Counted from the first letter of the stretch, positions 7,781 through 16,844 are shown. The stretch is DNA of 64,000 nucleotides from Ensifer adhaerens (GCF_000697965.2 NZ_CP015880.1:806001-870000), one strand, 5' to 3'. A program made the numbers and translations. The notes: generated by a model from the letters alone, not told the origin.

Positions 7781-8686
7781 TCATGCCTTCGCCCAGATGC
7801 GATCAACGAAATCGGCAATCAGCGGTGCGATCTCCGGCAGGTTTTCTTCCAGCGCGAAGTGGCCGGTATCGAACAGGTGGAGCTCGGCCTCAGGAAGGTC
7901 GGTGAGGAAGGCGCGAGCGCCCTTCTCTGTGAAGAAGGGATCGTTACGGCCCCAGGTGATCAGGGTCGGCGGCCGTTCGCGGCGCAGCCACTCTTGCCAT
8001 TCGCCGTAGCGGGCAAGGTTGCTCTTGTAGTCGAAGGCAAGATCGATCTGCGGCTGGCGGCGATCCGGGCGATCGAGGAAGTGCTGATCCATGGTCCAGC
8101 CGTCAGGTGCGACCAGGTCCGGATCCTTCGTCCCGCCGACATATTGCGCACGGGTCATCTCCAAGGTCAGCAACTGTCGCACCTGCTCTTCAGCGCCTTC
8201 GTCCTCGGATTTGAGCGCAATGAAGTCGCGGGCAATGTCGGAAAGCCCCTCCAGATAGGCATTGCCGTTCTGGACGATCAGCCCGGCAATGCGCTCGGGC
8301 TTTCTGCTTGCAAGACGAAACCCGACGGGCGCGCCGAAATCGAAGGCGTAGAGGACGAAGCATTTCAGCGCGAGCGCATCCACGAACGCTTCCATGACAT
8401 CCGCCAGCTTGTCGAAACTGTAGACGAAACTGCCGCCTTCGTTCGTCGAGGTCGGCGCGTCGCTATGCCCGAAGCCCGGATAGTCAGGCGCGATCAGACG
8501 GTAGTCGCTGCCAAGCGCGTCCATTAGCCGCCGGTACTGGTGGGAAGACGAGGGGAAGCCGTGCAGAAGCAGGATTGTCGGGAAATCGGCCGGCGCTCCG
8601 GTCGGCACGCTCTCGCGGTAGAAGACGCGGACGCCTCCGGCCTCGATGAACCGGTGGCGGATCGATGGAATGCTATGCCTGCTCAT
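7781..8686 (-). CDS. Alpha/beta hydrolase, haloalkane dehalogenase/epoxide hydrolase-like
   Basis: A 301-residue alpha/beta-hydrolase fold enzyme. The oxyanion region is LLLHGFPSSS; the nucleophile elbow is at VLYAFDFGAPVG, where an aspartate replaces the serine of esterases, as in haloalkane dehalogenases and epoxide hydrolases. The late part TWGRNDPFF and the histidine in DTGHFALEE complete an Asp-(Asp)-His triad. The substrate is unknown. The start ATG at 8686 follows AGGAG. The gene diverges from the CGNR regulator at 8778, and the shared promoter contains a repeated palindrome, so that regulator is the likely controller. Confidence 0.85.
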   Translation of the reverse strand: MSRHSIPSIRHRFIEAGGVRVFYRESVPTGAPADFPTILLLHGFPSSSHQYRRLMDALGSDYRLIAPDYPGFGHSDAPTSTNEGGSFVYSFDKLADVMEAFVDALALKCFVLYAFDFGAPVGFRLASRKPERIAGLIVQNGNAYLEGLSDIARDFIALKSEDEGAEEQVRQLLTLEMTRAQYVGGTKDPDLVAPDGWTMDQHFLDRPDRRQPQIDLAFDYKSNLARYGEWQEWLRRERPPTLITWGRNDPFFTEKGARAFLTDLPEAELHLFDTGHFALEENLPEIAPLIADFVDRIWAKA

Positions 8687-8708
8687 TTAACACTCCTATT
8701 GGTAATAT

Positions 8709-8718
8709 TTATGCATTA
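8709..8718. promoter_or_regulatory. Palindrome copy 1 in divergent promoter
   Basis: TTATGCATTA, a near-palindrome around ATGCAT, lies 23 bp upstream of the hydrolase start. An identical decamer recurs at 8756-8765, and a related TAATGC occurs between them. Candidate operator for the adjacent CGNR regulator (inference). Confidence 0.45.
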
Positions 8719-8755
8719 GAATTGCGCCAGAAAGCCTAATGCGTCAATATCGAAA

Positions 8756-8765
8756 TTATGCATTA
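8756..8765. promoter_or_regulatory. Palindrome copy 2 in divergent promoter
   Basis: Second exact TTATGCATTA, 47 bp from the first copy and 12 bp before the preferred start codon of the CGNR gene. Its presence inside the longer alternative N-terminal coding stretch is one reason to prefer the start at 8778. Confidence 0.45.
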
Positions 8766-8777
8766 TGTGAGGCCTGC

Positions 8778-9350
8778 ATGGATCTGGTTCCTTTCGTCGG
8801 AGAGCCCCTTGCTCTCGATCTCGTCAACACTCGCCCTTTGACCGCGAGCGGCCGTGTCGATCTCTTCGCGGCCGATGGCGGGCTCGCGCATTGGCTGGCG
8901 TTGGAGGGGCCTCGCATGTCGGATGTCGCGTTTGCCAGCATCGGTGCGGCCGACGCCGACGATCTCGCGCCAGTCCTTGCCGTCCGCTCGCATGCGGCGT
9001 CGGCCATCGCACATGTGATGGACAGGCAACCTGTTCCGGCCGCGGATATCGAGGGCCTTAACGCGGCAATGGAGGCAGCACCGGTCGTCCGCCGTCTCGA
9101 TTGGACCGATCCGCCGCGGCTCGTCAGCGAAAGAACGGCGGAGCCCATGGTCCAGCTAGCCGGTTTCCTCGCCGAGGACGCTGCGGCGTTGCTTGCCGGC
9201 GGCGACGCCAGGCTGATCCGCAAATGCGAGGCGCAGGATTGTGTGATGCTGTTCGTCGGCAGCAATGCCCGGCGGCGTTGGTGCTCGGCGGCGCGCTGCG
9301 GAAACCGGGTGCGCGTGTCGCGCTATTACCAGCGCAGCAAAACGTCCTGA
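8778..9350 (+). CDS. CGNR zinc-finger/ABATE-domain transcriptional regulator
   Basis: A 190-residue protein with the two-part architecture of the CGNR family. The N-terminal ABATE domain begins PFVGEPLALDLVNT. The C-terminal zinc finger has four cysteines in KCEAQDC and WCSAARC followed by the signature CGNR and a basic tail (RVRVSRYYQR) that probably contacts DNA. These proteins are predicted stress- or ligand-responsive transcription factors. The ATG at 8778 has TGAGG five bases upstream; an upstream in-frame ATG at 8739 would run through a candidate operator. It faces away from the alpha/beta hydrolase gene, its probable target. Confidence 0.85.
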   Translation: MDLVPFVGEPLALDLVNTRPLTASGRVDLFAADGGLAHWLALEGPRMSDVAFASIGAADADDLAPVLAVRSHAASAIAHVMDRQPVPAADIEGLNAAMEAAPVVRRLDWTDPPRLVSERTAEPMVQLAGFLAEDAAALLAGGDARLIRKCEAQDCVMLFVGSNARRRWCSAARCGNRVRVSRYYQRSKTS

Positions 9351-9581
9351 CGACCACTTCAACGATGCGCAAATATTAGGAAAGGCACCCGTTGACGCAA
9401 ATGGGAAAGTCCTTGCCGGAAAAGCCCGTTAGCTTTCATGATGTCATCGGCTTGAAGCCGACGGATCTGCAGGCCGTTCGGTCCCTGTTGTCTTGAGTTG
9501 GACCGAGCCCTGTGACGCTGTCGATCCCCGCGGTGAGATCGGCAGTGCGACGGGATGCACCGCCAAAACAAGGGAACGGAA

Positions 9582-10580
9582 ATGAAGAAGCTTCTTGCAA
9601 CGACTTGCCTGGCCGCGGGCCTCTTTGGCCTCGCCGGCGCAGCTTCGGCCGCCGAATGCGGCGACGTGACGATCGCCAACATGAACTGGCAGAGCGCCGA
9701 GGTGCTGGCGAGTGTCGACAAGATCATCCTGACGGAAGGCTACGGCTGCAATGCCGAATTGGTGGTCGGAGACACCGTGCCGACGATCACCTCGATGATC
9801 GAAAAGGGCCAGCCGGATGTCGCACCCGAAGGCTGGGTCGACCTGCTTCCGGATGTCGTCAATCGCGGCCTCGAGGAGGGCAAGCTCGTCGGCGCCGCCG
9901 TGGCGCTCTCCGATGGCGCCGTCCAGGGCTGGTGGGTGCCGAAATACATCGTCGATGCCAATCCCGACATCAAGACGATCGATGACGCCTTGAAGCATAA
10001 GGAACTATTCCCGGATCCGGAAGACGCAAGCAAGGGCGCCGTCTTCAACGGCCCGCAGGGCTGGGGCGGCACGGTCGTGACGACGCAGCTTTATAAAGCC
10101 TATGGCGGCGAAACGGCTGGCTTCACGCTGGTCGATACCGGTTCGGCCGCCGGCCTCGATGGCTCGATCGCCAAGGCCTATGAGCGCAAGCAGGGCTGGG
10201 TCGGCTACTACTGGGCGCCGACGGCCCTTCTCGGCAAGTACGAGATGGTGAAGCTTGAGCATGGTGTGGCCGCCGATCCGGCCGAATGGAAGCGCTGCAA
10301 CACGGTTGCCGATTGCCCGGATCCCAAGAAGAACGACTGGCCGAAGGACAAGGTCCAGACGCTGGTGACCAAGGCCTTCGCCGATCGCGCCGGCCCGGCT
10401 ATGGATTACCTCAACAAGCGCGCCTGGACCAACGACACGGTCAACAAGCTGATGGCCTGGATGACCGACAATCAGGCGAGCGGGGAGGAGGGCGCCAAGC
10501 ACTTCCTGCAGGAAAACCCCGATATCTGGACCCCGTGGGTTTCGCCCGAGGTCGCCGAAAAGGTGAAGGCCGCGCTCTGA
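9582..10580 (+). CDS. Glycine betaine/proline-type ABC transporter substrate-binding protein
   Basis: A 332-residue periplasmic binding protein. A cleavable signal peptide (KKLLATTCLAAGLFGLAGA, cut near AASAAE) is followed by the OpuAC-type domain, which binds quaternary amines such as choline, glycine betaine or histidine-like ligands. Tryptophans able to form an aromatic box are visible in NMNWQSAE, PEGWVDLL, VQGWW and QGWVGYYWAP. The ATG at 9582 is preferred because it gives a clean signal peptide. The permease gene follows 112 bp later. Exact ligand unknown; relatives include ChoX and HutX of Sinorhizobium. Confidence 0.88.
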   Translation: MKKLLATTCLAAGLFGLAGAASAAECGDVTIANMNWQSAEVLASVDKIILTEGYGCNAELVVGDTVPTITSMIEKGQPDVAPEGWVDLLPDVVNRGLEEGKLVGAAVALSDGAVQGWWVPKYIVDANPDIKTIDDALKHKELFPDPEDASKGAVFNGPQGWGGTVVTTQLYKAYGGETAGFTLVDTGSAAGLDGSIAKAYERKQGWVGYYWAPTALLGKYEMVKLEHGVAADPAEWKRCNTVADCPDPKKNDWPKDKVQTLVTKAFADRAGPAMDYLNKRAWTNDTVNKLMAWMTDNQASGEEGAKHFLQENPDIWTPWVSPEVAEKVKAAL

Positions 10581-10692
10581 TCGCGATGGTCATAACCAGC
10601 GGGCGGCGCAGTCATGTGCGCCGCCTCTTCGTTCGAGGTCCGGCAAAGGCAAAACAACAATCGCGGCCGGCGAAATCTGAAGGGGAAATGGA

Positions 10693-11580
10693 ATGGACTG
10701 GTTGACCCAGTTTCCACACATGGATGACGAGAGCCTGAGAACCTTGAAAAAGGCGATCGACGAGGGATTTCGCGGCTTCACGCGCGCCTATGGCGACGCG
10801 ATCGAAGGCTTCTTCGAGCCCTTGCAATTCTTTCTCATCCAGTCGGAGCGCTTCATGACGAAGACGCCCTGGCCAATCATCCTGATCTTGATCGCTTTCA
10901 TCGCCTGGGTGGCAAGCCGCAACTGGAAGATCGTCGCCGGCTGCATCGGCACGCTGCTTCTGATCGGCTACTTCGACATGTGGGACGACACGATGAAGAC
11001 GGTCTCGATGATCTTCGTCTGCACCGTGCTGTCGATCGCCGTCGGCATTCCGATCGGCATCGTCATGTCCCGTTCGGATCGGTTTCAGAACATCGTCAAT
11101 CCGATCCTCGACGTGATGCAGACCATGCCGAGCTTCGTCTATTTGATCCCGGTCGTGATGCTGCTCGGCATCGGCAAGGTGCCGGGGCTGATCGCCGTTG
11201 TCATCTACGCGATCCCGCCGATGATTCGCCTGACGAACCTTGGCATTCGCCTCGTCGACAAGGACGTGCTGGAGGCGGCCGATGCCTTCGGTTCGTCGGC
11301 GTGGCAGAAGCTCAAGAACGTCCAGATGCCGCTCGCCTTGCCGACGATCATGGCCGGCATCAACCAGACGATCATGATGGCGCTCGCCATGGTGGTCATC
11401 GCCTCGATGATCGGTGTTCAGGGCCTCGGCCAGCCGGTGCTGAAGGCGATTGCCAACCAGTACTTCACGCTCGGCATCTTCAACGGCCTTGCGATCGTCG
11501 GCATTGCCATCATCTTCGATCGCGTCAGCCAGGCCTACGGTCACCGGCTGCAGAAACACCGTGAAATCATTCACGGCTGA
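10693..11580 (+). CDS. Glycine betaine/proline-type ABC transporter permease
   Basis: A 295-residue ProW/OpuAB-type inner-membrane subunit. A soluble N-terminal region of about 55 residues precedes six or more hydrophobic helices. The cytoplasmic ATPase-contact loop (EAADAFGSSAWQKLKNVQMPLA) has the conserved E-A-A-x(3)-G pattern. It should form the pore for the binding protein encoded just upstream. No ATPase gene follows: a strong terminator starts about 20 bp after the stop. Family operons normally read binding protein, permease, ATPase, so this transporter must borrow an ATPase encoded elsewhere or be non-functional. Confidence 0.88.
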   Translation: MDWLTQFPHMDDESLRTLKKAIDEGFRGFTRAYGDAIEGFFEPLQFFLIQSERFMTKTPWPIILILIAFIAWVASRNWKIVAGCIGTLLLIGYFDMWDDTMKTVSMIFVCTVLSIAVGIPIGIVMSRSDRFQNIVNPILDVMQTMPSFVYLIPVVMLLGIGKVPGLIAVVIYAIPPMIRLTNLGIRLVDKDVLEAADAFGSSAWQKLKNVQMPLALPTIMAGINQTIMMALAMVVIASMIGVQGLGQPVLKAIANQYFTLGIFNGLAIVGIAIIFDRVSQAYGHRLQKHREIIHG

Positions 11581-11600
11581 GCTTGTCGTCGAGACAGAAA

Positions 11601-11631
11601 AAGGCCCCGGAGCGAACACCTCCGGGGCCTT
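11601..11631. terminator. Bidirectional hairpin terminator
   Basis: AAGGCCCCGGA and TCCGGGGCCTT form an 11-bp stem around a nine-base loop between the convergent permease and EamA genes. The A-rich 5' foot and T-rich 3' side suit termination in both directions. Confidence 0.8.
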
Positions 11632-11653
11632 CCCATTTTAACGAGTTTTGCGT

Positions 11654-12562
11654 TCAGGCCTTGGACGAAAGAATGCCGGTCGAAAGCGCGACGCCGGTAG
11701 CGGTGACGACCGCGGCGAGGATCTCGAAGGGGCCGATCTGCTCGCCGAGCAGGACGGCGCCGCCGACCATCGCGAGAACCGGTGTCAGTGCCGTGAAGGC
11801 GGCCGCCTGGGTGCCGCCAAGGCTCTTTACGGCAAAGCCGTAGGCTACCATGGCGACGAGGCCGGACAGGATGCCCTGGCTGGTGACCTGCAAGGCGATC
11901 TCCTGGACCGGAACGCTGGCAAGGGTGGTTCCAAAGCAGGTGGCAAGTCCGAGATGGATGAGGAACGACCAGATGGCGATCAGGGCGCTTCCCTGCAGCG
12001 GGCTGAGGCCGGAGCGGCGGAAGGCATGGGTATAGATCGCCCAGAGGGTCGCCGCAGTCGGCAGCAGCGCATAGCCGCTCCAGCCGGTCGAGGCCGCACT
12101 TCCGAGGCTTCGCGTCAGGAGGATGGCGACGCCGGCAAGGATTGCGGCAAAGCCGAGCACGCGCATCCGGTCCGGCCGCTCGCCGAAGACCGTGATGCCG
12201 ATGAGCGCGGTGGCAAGCGGCATCGAGCCACCGAGGAGAACGCCGACCGAAGAGGCCGGAACGGAGTGGATCGCAAAGGCGGAGACCTGGAAGAACAGGG
12301 CGCCCGAACCGGCGACCATCAGGACGAGCAACAGCAGCGGCAGCTTGCGCGGCAGAAGTCCGGTCTTCAGCCAGACCGGGGCAAGAAGGATCGCCGGCAC
12401 GCCGTAGCGGATCAGCCCGAGGTCGATCGTGCCAAGCGCGGTGCCGGCCGAGTGGCGGGTCGCCAGTATCCAGCCCGCCCAGATGAGGACGGTTACGAAG
12501 GCGCCGGCATAGCCGGCGGCGACAGGCGTCGTATTGCCGCGATCGAGAGCGAGCGCAACCAT
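11654..12562 (-). CDS. EamA/DMT-superfamily transporter
   Basis: A 302-residue membrane protein with about ten helices in two EamA repeats, the second starting near residue 155. Predicted small-metabolite exporter of the drug/metabolite transporter superfamily. The start ATG at 12562 has GGAAATT just upstream. It is transcribed away from an Lrp-family regulator gene 151 bp off, an arrangement common for amino-acid exporters controlled by an adjacent Lrp/AsnC protein, so an amino-acid substrate is plausible but unproven. Confidence 0.85.
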   Translation of the reverse strand: MVALALDRGNTTPVAAGYAGAFVTVLIWAGWILATRHSAGTALGTIDLGLIRYGVPAILLAPVWLKTGLLPRKLPLLLLVLMVAGSGALFFQVSAFAIHSVPASSVGVLLGGSMPLATALIGITVFGERPDRMRVLGFAAILAGVAILLTRSLGSAASTGWSGYALLPTAATLWAIYTHAFRRSGLSPLQGSALIAIWSFLIHLGLATCFGTTLASVPVQEIALQVTSQGILSGLVAMVAYGFAVKSLGGTQAAAFTALTPVLAMVGGAVLLGEQIGPFEILAAVVTATGVALSTGILSSKA

Positions 12563-12713
12563 TTGAATTTCCTTCCCGAATTGGATACCTGAGAGGCTTT
12601 TGGGTCTGGAAGGAGATTACGCCCTGATAGCGGGGCATGTCCTTGCGATTTGTGCCTGAAATAGACTATCGTCAGCAACAATGTGCCAATAACAACAACT
12701 GAAGTTCATAAAA

Positions 12714-13187
12714 ATGCCAAGCCTCGATAAATTCGACCTCGCCATCCTTAGAATCCTTCAGCAGGACGCGCGCGCAACGAACGTCGAGATTGCCGAAAAG
12801 GTCAATCTTTCGCCGTCGCCCTGCCTGCGGCGCATCCGCAACCTGGAAAAATCCGGCATCCTGCGCGGCTACAGGGCCGACATCGATCGTAAGGAAGCCG
12901 GTCTCGGGCTGACGGTCTTCGTCGAAATCAAGGTTGGGCGCCATAGCCGCGAGAACGCACAGCAGCAGCAGGAGGCGCTGCTCGCCATCCCCGAGGTGGT
13001 CTCCTGCTTCCTGATCTCCGGCAATGCCGATTTCCTCGCCGAGGTCGTCGTCGAGGATCTGCCTGCCTATGAGAAACTCTTGACCGAGACGCTGTTGGCC
13101 TTGCCCGGCGTCACCGACATCCGGTCCAATTTCGCCATCCGCTCGATCAAGACAGGCGGGCCGCTGAAGTTGCCCGAACCGCGCTGA
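12714..13187 (+). CDS. Lrp/AsnC-family transcriptional regulator
   Basis: A 157-residue regulator of typical Lrp size. Residues 1-60 form the AsnC-type helix-turn-helix (starting LDKFDLAILRILQQDARAT, recognition part NLSPSPCLRRIRNLE), and the rest forms the RAM ligand-binding and oligomerisation domain, which senses amino acids. The divergent EamA exporter gene is the likely target. The 151-bp gap between them is AT-rich near this gene. Confidence 0.92.
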   Translation: MPSLDKFDLAILRILQQDARATNVEIAEKVNLSPSPCLRRIRNLEKSGILRGYRADIDRKEAGLGLTVFVEIKVGRHSRENAQQQQEALLAIPEVVSCFLISGNADFLAEVVVEDLPAYEKLLTETLLALPGVTDIRSNFAIRSIKTGGPLKLPEPR

Positions 13188-13354
13188 TCGCTGCATTGCT
13201 GTGACACTCGGCTTCTGTTGTGCTGGTCGTGATGGAGCGGACGAACGACCGGCGCTCCCGTTAAGTTTCGGTAAGGTTCTGGAATTGGCCGCAATCGCGC
13301 TTATTTGATCGCGGTGAGCCGCATTGCCGCGGCAATGGAGCCGACGAGCCGTTC

Positions 13355-14278
13355 ATGAAAATCAAGGCAATCTTCAATCGCGACGGCGGAACGTTCCGCA
13401 CGACGGACATGGCCGCCTATGGCCAGAAGGTCGAAGACGTCTTCCAGGCCGCAGGCCACCAGATCGAGATTGCAGCGGTTTCCGGAAACGAGATGCAAGA
13501 GGCGTTGGAGCGGACCTGCCGTCGCGACGACCTCGACGCCATTCTTGCCGGCGGAGGTGACGGCACGATTTCGGCCGCCGCCGGCGTCGCCTGGAAGAAC
13601 CGCATGCCGCTCGGCGTCGTTCCCGCCGGAACGATGAATCTTTTTGCCCGCACGCTGAAGCTGCCGCTCGATATCTGGAAAGTGCCGGAAGTGCTGGCGA
13701 ATGGCGTGATTATCGACGGTGACATCGGCAGCGCCGATGGCCGTGCGTTCGTGCATCAATTCTCCATGGGGCTGCATGCGCGCATGGTGCGCTACCGCGA
13801 ATCCTACAGCTTTCGCTCAAGAGCGGGAAAGATCGCCGCCAGCACCCGCGCCGCAATCGGAGTGATTCTCAATCCTCCGGATTTCGAGATCGAGTTCGAT
13901 GTCGATGGTCACAAGGAGAGCCGTCATGTCTCGGCGGTCTCGGTTTCCAACAATCCGTTCGGCCGCGACACGCTGATGTATGCGGACGACGTGACCGCCG
14001 GCCATCTCGGCTTTTACACGGCGCCGCCGCTGAGTCCGCCGGGTGTCGCCAAGCTCGCGCTCGATGTAATGCGCGGCAAGTTTCGCGACAGTCCGCTGAT
14101 TACCGCCATGAGCGGTCATGCCCTCGATCTGCATTTTCCGAAGGTCGAACGAAAGATCAACTGCGTCATCGACGGCGAACTTCTGCCCATGGGCCGCGAC
14201 GTCGCGCTTCGCATTCACCCTGGCGAGCTCAAGCTGCTCGTCGGCGCGGATCGCGACGGATCGTCGATCCAGAAGTAG
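13355..14278 (+). CDS. Diacylglycerol kinase-family lipid kinase
   Basis: A 307-residue cytosolic or membrane-associated kinase of the DAGK catalytic family, which phosphorylates lipids such as diacylglycerol or related alcohols with ATP. The nucleotide-binding GGGDGT motif is at residues 66-71, followed by the conserved PAGTMNLFAR. The C-terminal half is the usual beta-sandwich domain ending with the PGELKLL stretch. The last 64 bp overlap the 3' end of the convergent GT-C gene on the other strand. Placement next to envelope glycosyltransferases suggests a membrane-lipid role; the lipid is unknown. Confidence 0.88.
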   Translation: MKIKAIFNRDGGTFRTTDMAAYGQKVEDVFQAAGHQIEIAAVSGNEMQEALERTCRRDDLDAILAGGGDGTISAAAGVAWKNRMPLGVVPAGTMNLFARTLKLPLDIWKVPEVLANGVIIDGDIGSADGRAFVHQFSMGLHARMVRYRESYSFRSRAGKIAASTRAAIGVILNPPDFEIEFDVDGHKESRHVSAVSVSNNPFGRDTLMYADDVTAGHLGFYTAPPLSPPGVAKLALDVMRGKFRDSPLITAMSGHALDLHFPKVERKINCVIDGELLPMGRDVALRIHPGELKLLVGADRDGSSIQK

Positions 14279-15744
14279 CCGAAACTGTAGCGATCCTCGA
14301 GCGTGCCGTGGAGATAGGGCAGGGCGAGTTGCTGCGGCTGCAAGTGCGTTTCCGGCACGCCGAAGGATTTGAGGACATCGACGAGTGGCGCCGGTGGCGC
14401 TGCATCGGCCTTGCCGTCGTTGGTCCAGACAACGAGAAGCGGCCCGGCCAGCTGACCGATCGCCGGGCTGCTGTTGTTGCCGGGCACGTAGACCTTGGCC
14501 CCGTGCAGGCGCGTTCGCAGATTGCCGGCCACCTGCTTGTTGGTGGCCAGAACCATCGCCGGTTCGTGTCCGTGCTGCTGAACGACGGTGTCGACGAGGG
14601 TGCTGTAGGGAATGCTCAGTCTCGAAACCTTGCCGAACCAAGGGCGCACGACTGCGCGGGTAGACACCACGACCAGCGTGGTCACGATGACGAAGCCGAT
14701 AAAGAGGGCGACGGGCCGGACGCTACGTGTGGTGTCAACGCCGGACGCCTCGACCTTGAGGGCCAGATAGAGCGGCAGCAGGACGAGGAAGAGAACCAGC
14801 CACTTTTCCCGCATATGGGTGGCGCCGGTGACCAGCATGATGACGAGAACGGCGCCGAGACAGAGGACCAGCATGCGCCCGACGACCCGAGCCCAGAGGC
14901 TGTCGGCGCGCCAGATCGCCGGCAGGTCCTTGCGAAACACGAGGGCGAAGACGGCGAGGATGATCGCTGAGCCGCGAAGCGTCGAGGCAAAGAGCGCGAC
15001 GATCGCCTTCAACGCCTTCGACACGAAACCGGCTTCCTGCCCCGTTCCCATTTCCTTGAAGGTATTGCTCGACGCGGCGCCGATATTTTGCAGGACCCAG
15101 GTGCCGTGCGGCAGGGCAATCAGCGCGCAGACTGCGATTGCGACAAGGATGCGCCAGTCGAAGAGCCGGGCGCGAAGTTTCGGTTCGGGCAGGATCGCGA
15201 CGATCGCCGCGACCGGAACGATCACGAAGTTGTACTTTGAGATGACGCCGATCCCGACGGCGACGCCTGTAAGAGCGTAGGCAAAGAAGGTCGGTCGGCT
15301 CATCGTCCGCAGGAATGCGTACAGGAAGAGCGAAACGGCAAATAGCGCGGCGACCGTGTGCGAGAGGTCGCGCTGGGCAAGCAGGAAGATCGGCGGCAGA
15401 GCGAGGACGCCCATTGTCGTGATGGCTGCAAGGCGCCGGTCGCCGAGAACCTCGCGGGATGCAAGGCCGAAGAAGAGACAACAGAGGAACAATAGGCCGT
15501 TCTTGAGTACGGTCATCGTCGCCACTGACGGGCCGAACAGCGAGGTCAGCCCGTATTGCAGCCAATTGTAGAAAGGCGGTTGCGAGCCGTAGCCGAGCAT
15601 CAGGAACTGCGAGACATAGGCCTGCTCGGATTCGTCGATCTCCAGCGAAGTCGAAGCGGAAAGCCTCAGTGCGATGCAAAGCAGGAAGTAGCCCGCAATC
15701 AGCGCAAGGATCAGGTTTGGCCGGCGGTTGACGGCCTCAAGCAT
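14215..15744 (-). CDS. GT-C fold glycosyltransferase, ArnT/Rgt-like (PMT_2, GT39/83 type)
   Basis: A 509-residue integral membrane glycosyltransferase with about eleven helices. The first periplasmic loop has the acidic catalytic pattern EIDESEQAY and a downstream GSQPPFYNW, as in ArnT and the rhizobial Rgt galacturonosyltransferases, which move a sugar from a polyprenyl phosphate onto lipid A or core sugars. Its start overlaps the end of the upstream GT2 gene by 8 bp, so the two are almost certainly translationally coupled: the GT2 would make the polyprenyl-linked sugar donor. The gene's last 64 bp overlap the lipid kinase gene antisense. Sugar and acceptor are inferred. Confidence 0.85.
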   Translation of the reverse strand: MLEAVNRRPNLILALIAGYFLLCIALRLSASTSLEIDESEQAYVSQFLMLGYGSQPPFYNWLQYGLTSLFGPSVATMTVLKNGLLFLCCLFFGLASREVLGDRRLAAITTMGVLALPPIFLLAQRDLSHTVAALFAVSLFLYAFLRTMSRPTFFAYALTGVAVGIGVISKYNFVIVPVAAIVAILPEPKLRARLFDWRILVAIAVCALIALPHGTWVLQNIGAASSNTFKEMGTGQEAGFVSKALKAIVALFASTLRGSAIILAVFALVFRKDLPAIWRADSLWARVVGRMLVLCLGAVLVIMLVTGATHMREKWLVLFLVLLPLYLALKVEASGVDTTRSVRPVALFIGFVIVTTLVVVSTRAVVRPWFGKVSRLSIPYSTLVDTVVQQHGHEPAMVLATNKQVAGNLRTRLHGAKVYVPGNNSSPAIGQLAGPLLVVWTNDGKADAAPPAPLVDVLKSFGVPETHLQPQQLALPYLHGTLEDRYSFGYFWIDDPSRSAPTSSLSSPG

Positions 15745-16714
15745 CTGTCTGGTCCCGCACGAAGACCTGCCGGACGATATAGTTCGTCGTGCCGTCGTCG
15801 CTGAAATAGGTGCGCGCCATCATTTCCGCGAGAATGCCCGTGGTGATGAGCTGAACCGACGACAGGAACAACATCACGCCGACGATCAGCATCGGGCGGG
15901 TTCCGATATCGTTGCCGAGCACGAACTTGTCGAAGCCGAGATAGAGGAGGATCAGGGCGCTGAGCGCCCCCGTCGCAAGGCCGATCGAACCGAAGAAGTG
16001 TCCCGGGCGCGCCTTGTAACGCATGAAGAACAGCACCGACAAAAGATCGAGAATCACCCGGAAGGTTCTGGAGATCCCGTACTTGGATTGGCCATGCTGC
16101 CGTGCGTGGTGGGTGACCGGCATTTCGCCGATGCGGCTGCTCGGCACGACGCCTGCGACCCAGGCGGGGATGAAGCGATGCATTTCGCCCATCAGCTTCA
16201 CCTGCTTGATGACGGACGCGCGATAGACCTTCAGGCTGCAGCCATAGTCATGAAGCCGGACGCCGGTGATCTTGCCGATCAGGCGATTGGCGCACCAGGA
16301 CGGGATTTTTCGAAGGAGCAGGCCATCCTGCCGGTTCTTTCGCCAGCCGACGAGCAGGTCGAGCTGACGCTCCTCGATCGCTGTGACCATCTCGGGAATA
16401 TCGGCCGGGTCGTTCTGCAGGTCGCCGTCGAGCGTGGCGATCAGGCGGCCGGTGGCGGCATCGATGCCCGCCTGCATCGCGGCCGTCTGTCCGAAGTTCT
16501 TTTGCAGTTCAACGATCTTGAGGTCGATGCCGGGATCGGAAAGGGCCTTTCTTGCATTCACAAGCGTTCGATCGGTGCTGCCGTCGTCGACGAGGATCAG
16601 TTCCCAAGGGGACGGAAAATTCGCCAGCGCATCGCGGACCCGCGTAATCAGCGGCTGAATGCTGTCTTCTTCGTTGAATACGGGAATGACGACGGATAGC
16701 TCTATGGGATGCAT
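15737..16714 (-). CDS. Polyprenyl-phosphate glycosyltransferase (GT2, ArnC/RgtE-like)
   Basis: A 325-residue family 2 glycosyltransferase. The N-terminal GT-A domain shows SVVIPVFNEE, the UDP-binding VDDGSTDRT and the DGDLQNDP metal/donor motif. Two hydrophobic helices occupy residues of about 235-295. This layout is that of DPMS/ArnC enzymes, which attach a sugar from a nucleotide donor to polyprenyl phosphate at the cytoplasmic face. In rhizobia RgtE makes dodecaprenyl-phosphate-galacturonate. The gene leads an overlapping pair with the GT-C enzyme and is divergent from the flippase-like gene at 16845. Confidence 0.88.
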   Translation of the reverse strand: MHPIELSVVIPVFNEEDSIQPLITRVRDALANFPSPWELILVDDGSTDRTLVNARKALSDPGIDLKIVELQKNFGQTAAMQAGIDAATGRLIATLDGDLQNDPADIPEMVTAIEERQLDLLVGWRKNRQDGLLLRKIPSWCANRLIGKITGVRLHDYGCSLKVYRASVIKQVKLMGEMHRFIPAWVAGVVPSSRIGEMPVTHHARQHGQSKYGISRTFRVILDLLSVLFFMRYKARPGHFFGSIGLATGALSALILLYLGFDKFVLGNDIGTRPMLIVGVMLFLSSVQLITTGILAEMMARTYFSDDGTTNYIVRQVFVRDQTDA

Positions 16715-16844
16715 GGGAACCGCTCATACATACGGCGCTCACGCTGCCGCAAGAATTGGACTGCTTACATAATCGTTTTCTTGCACAGTTATCGGTGATA
16801 ACCAACGTTCAATCTTGCCCTTCAACACGGGAAATCGAGGCCTG

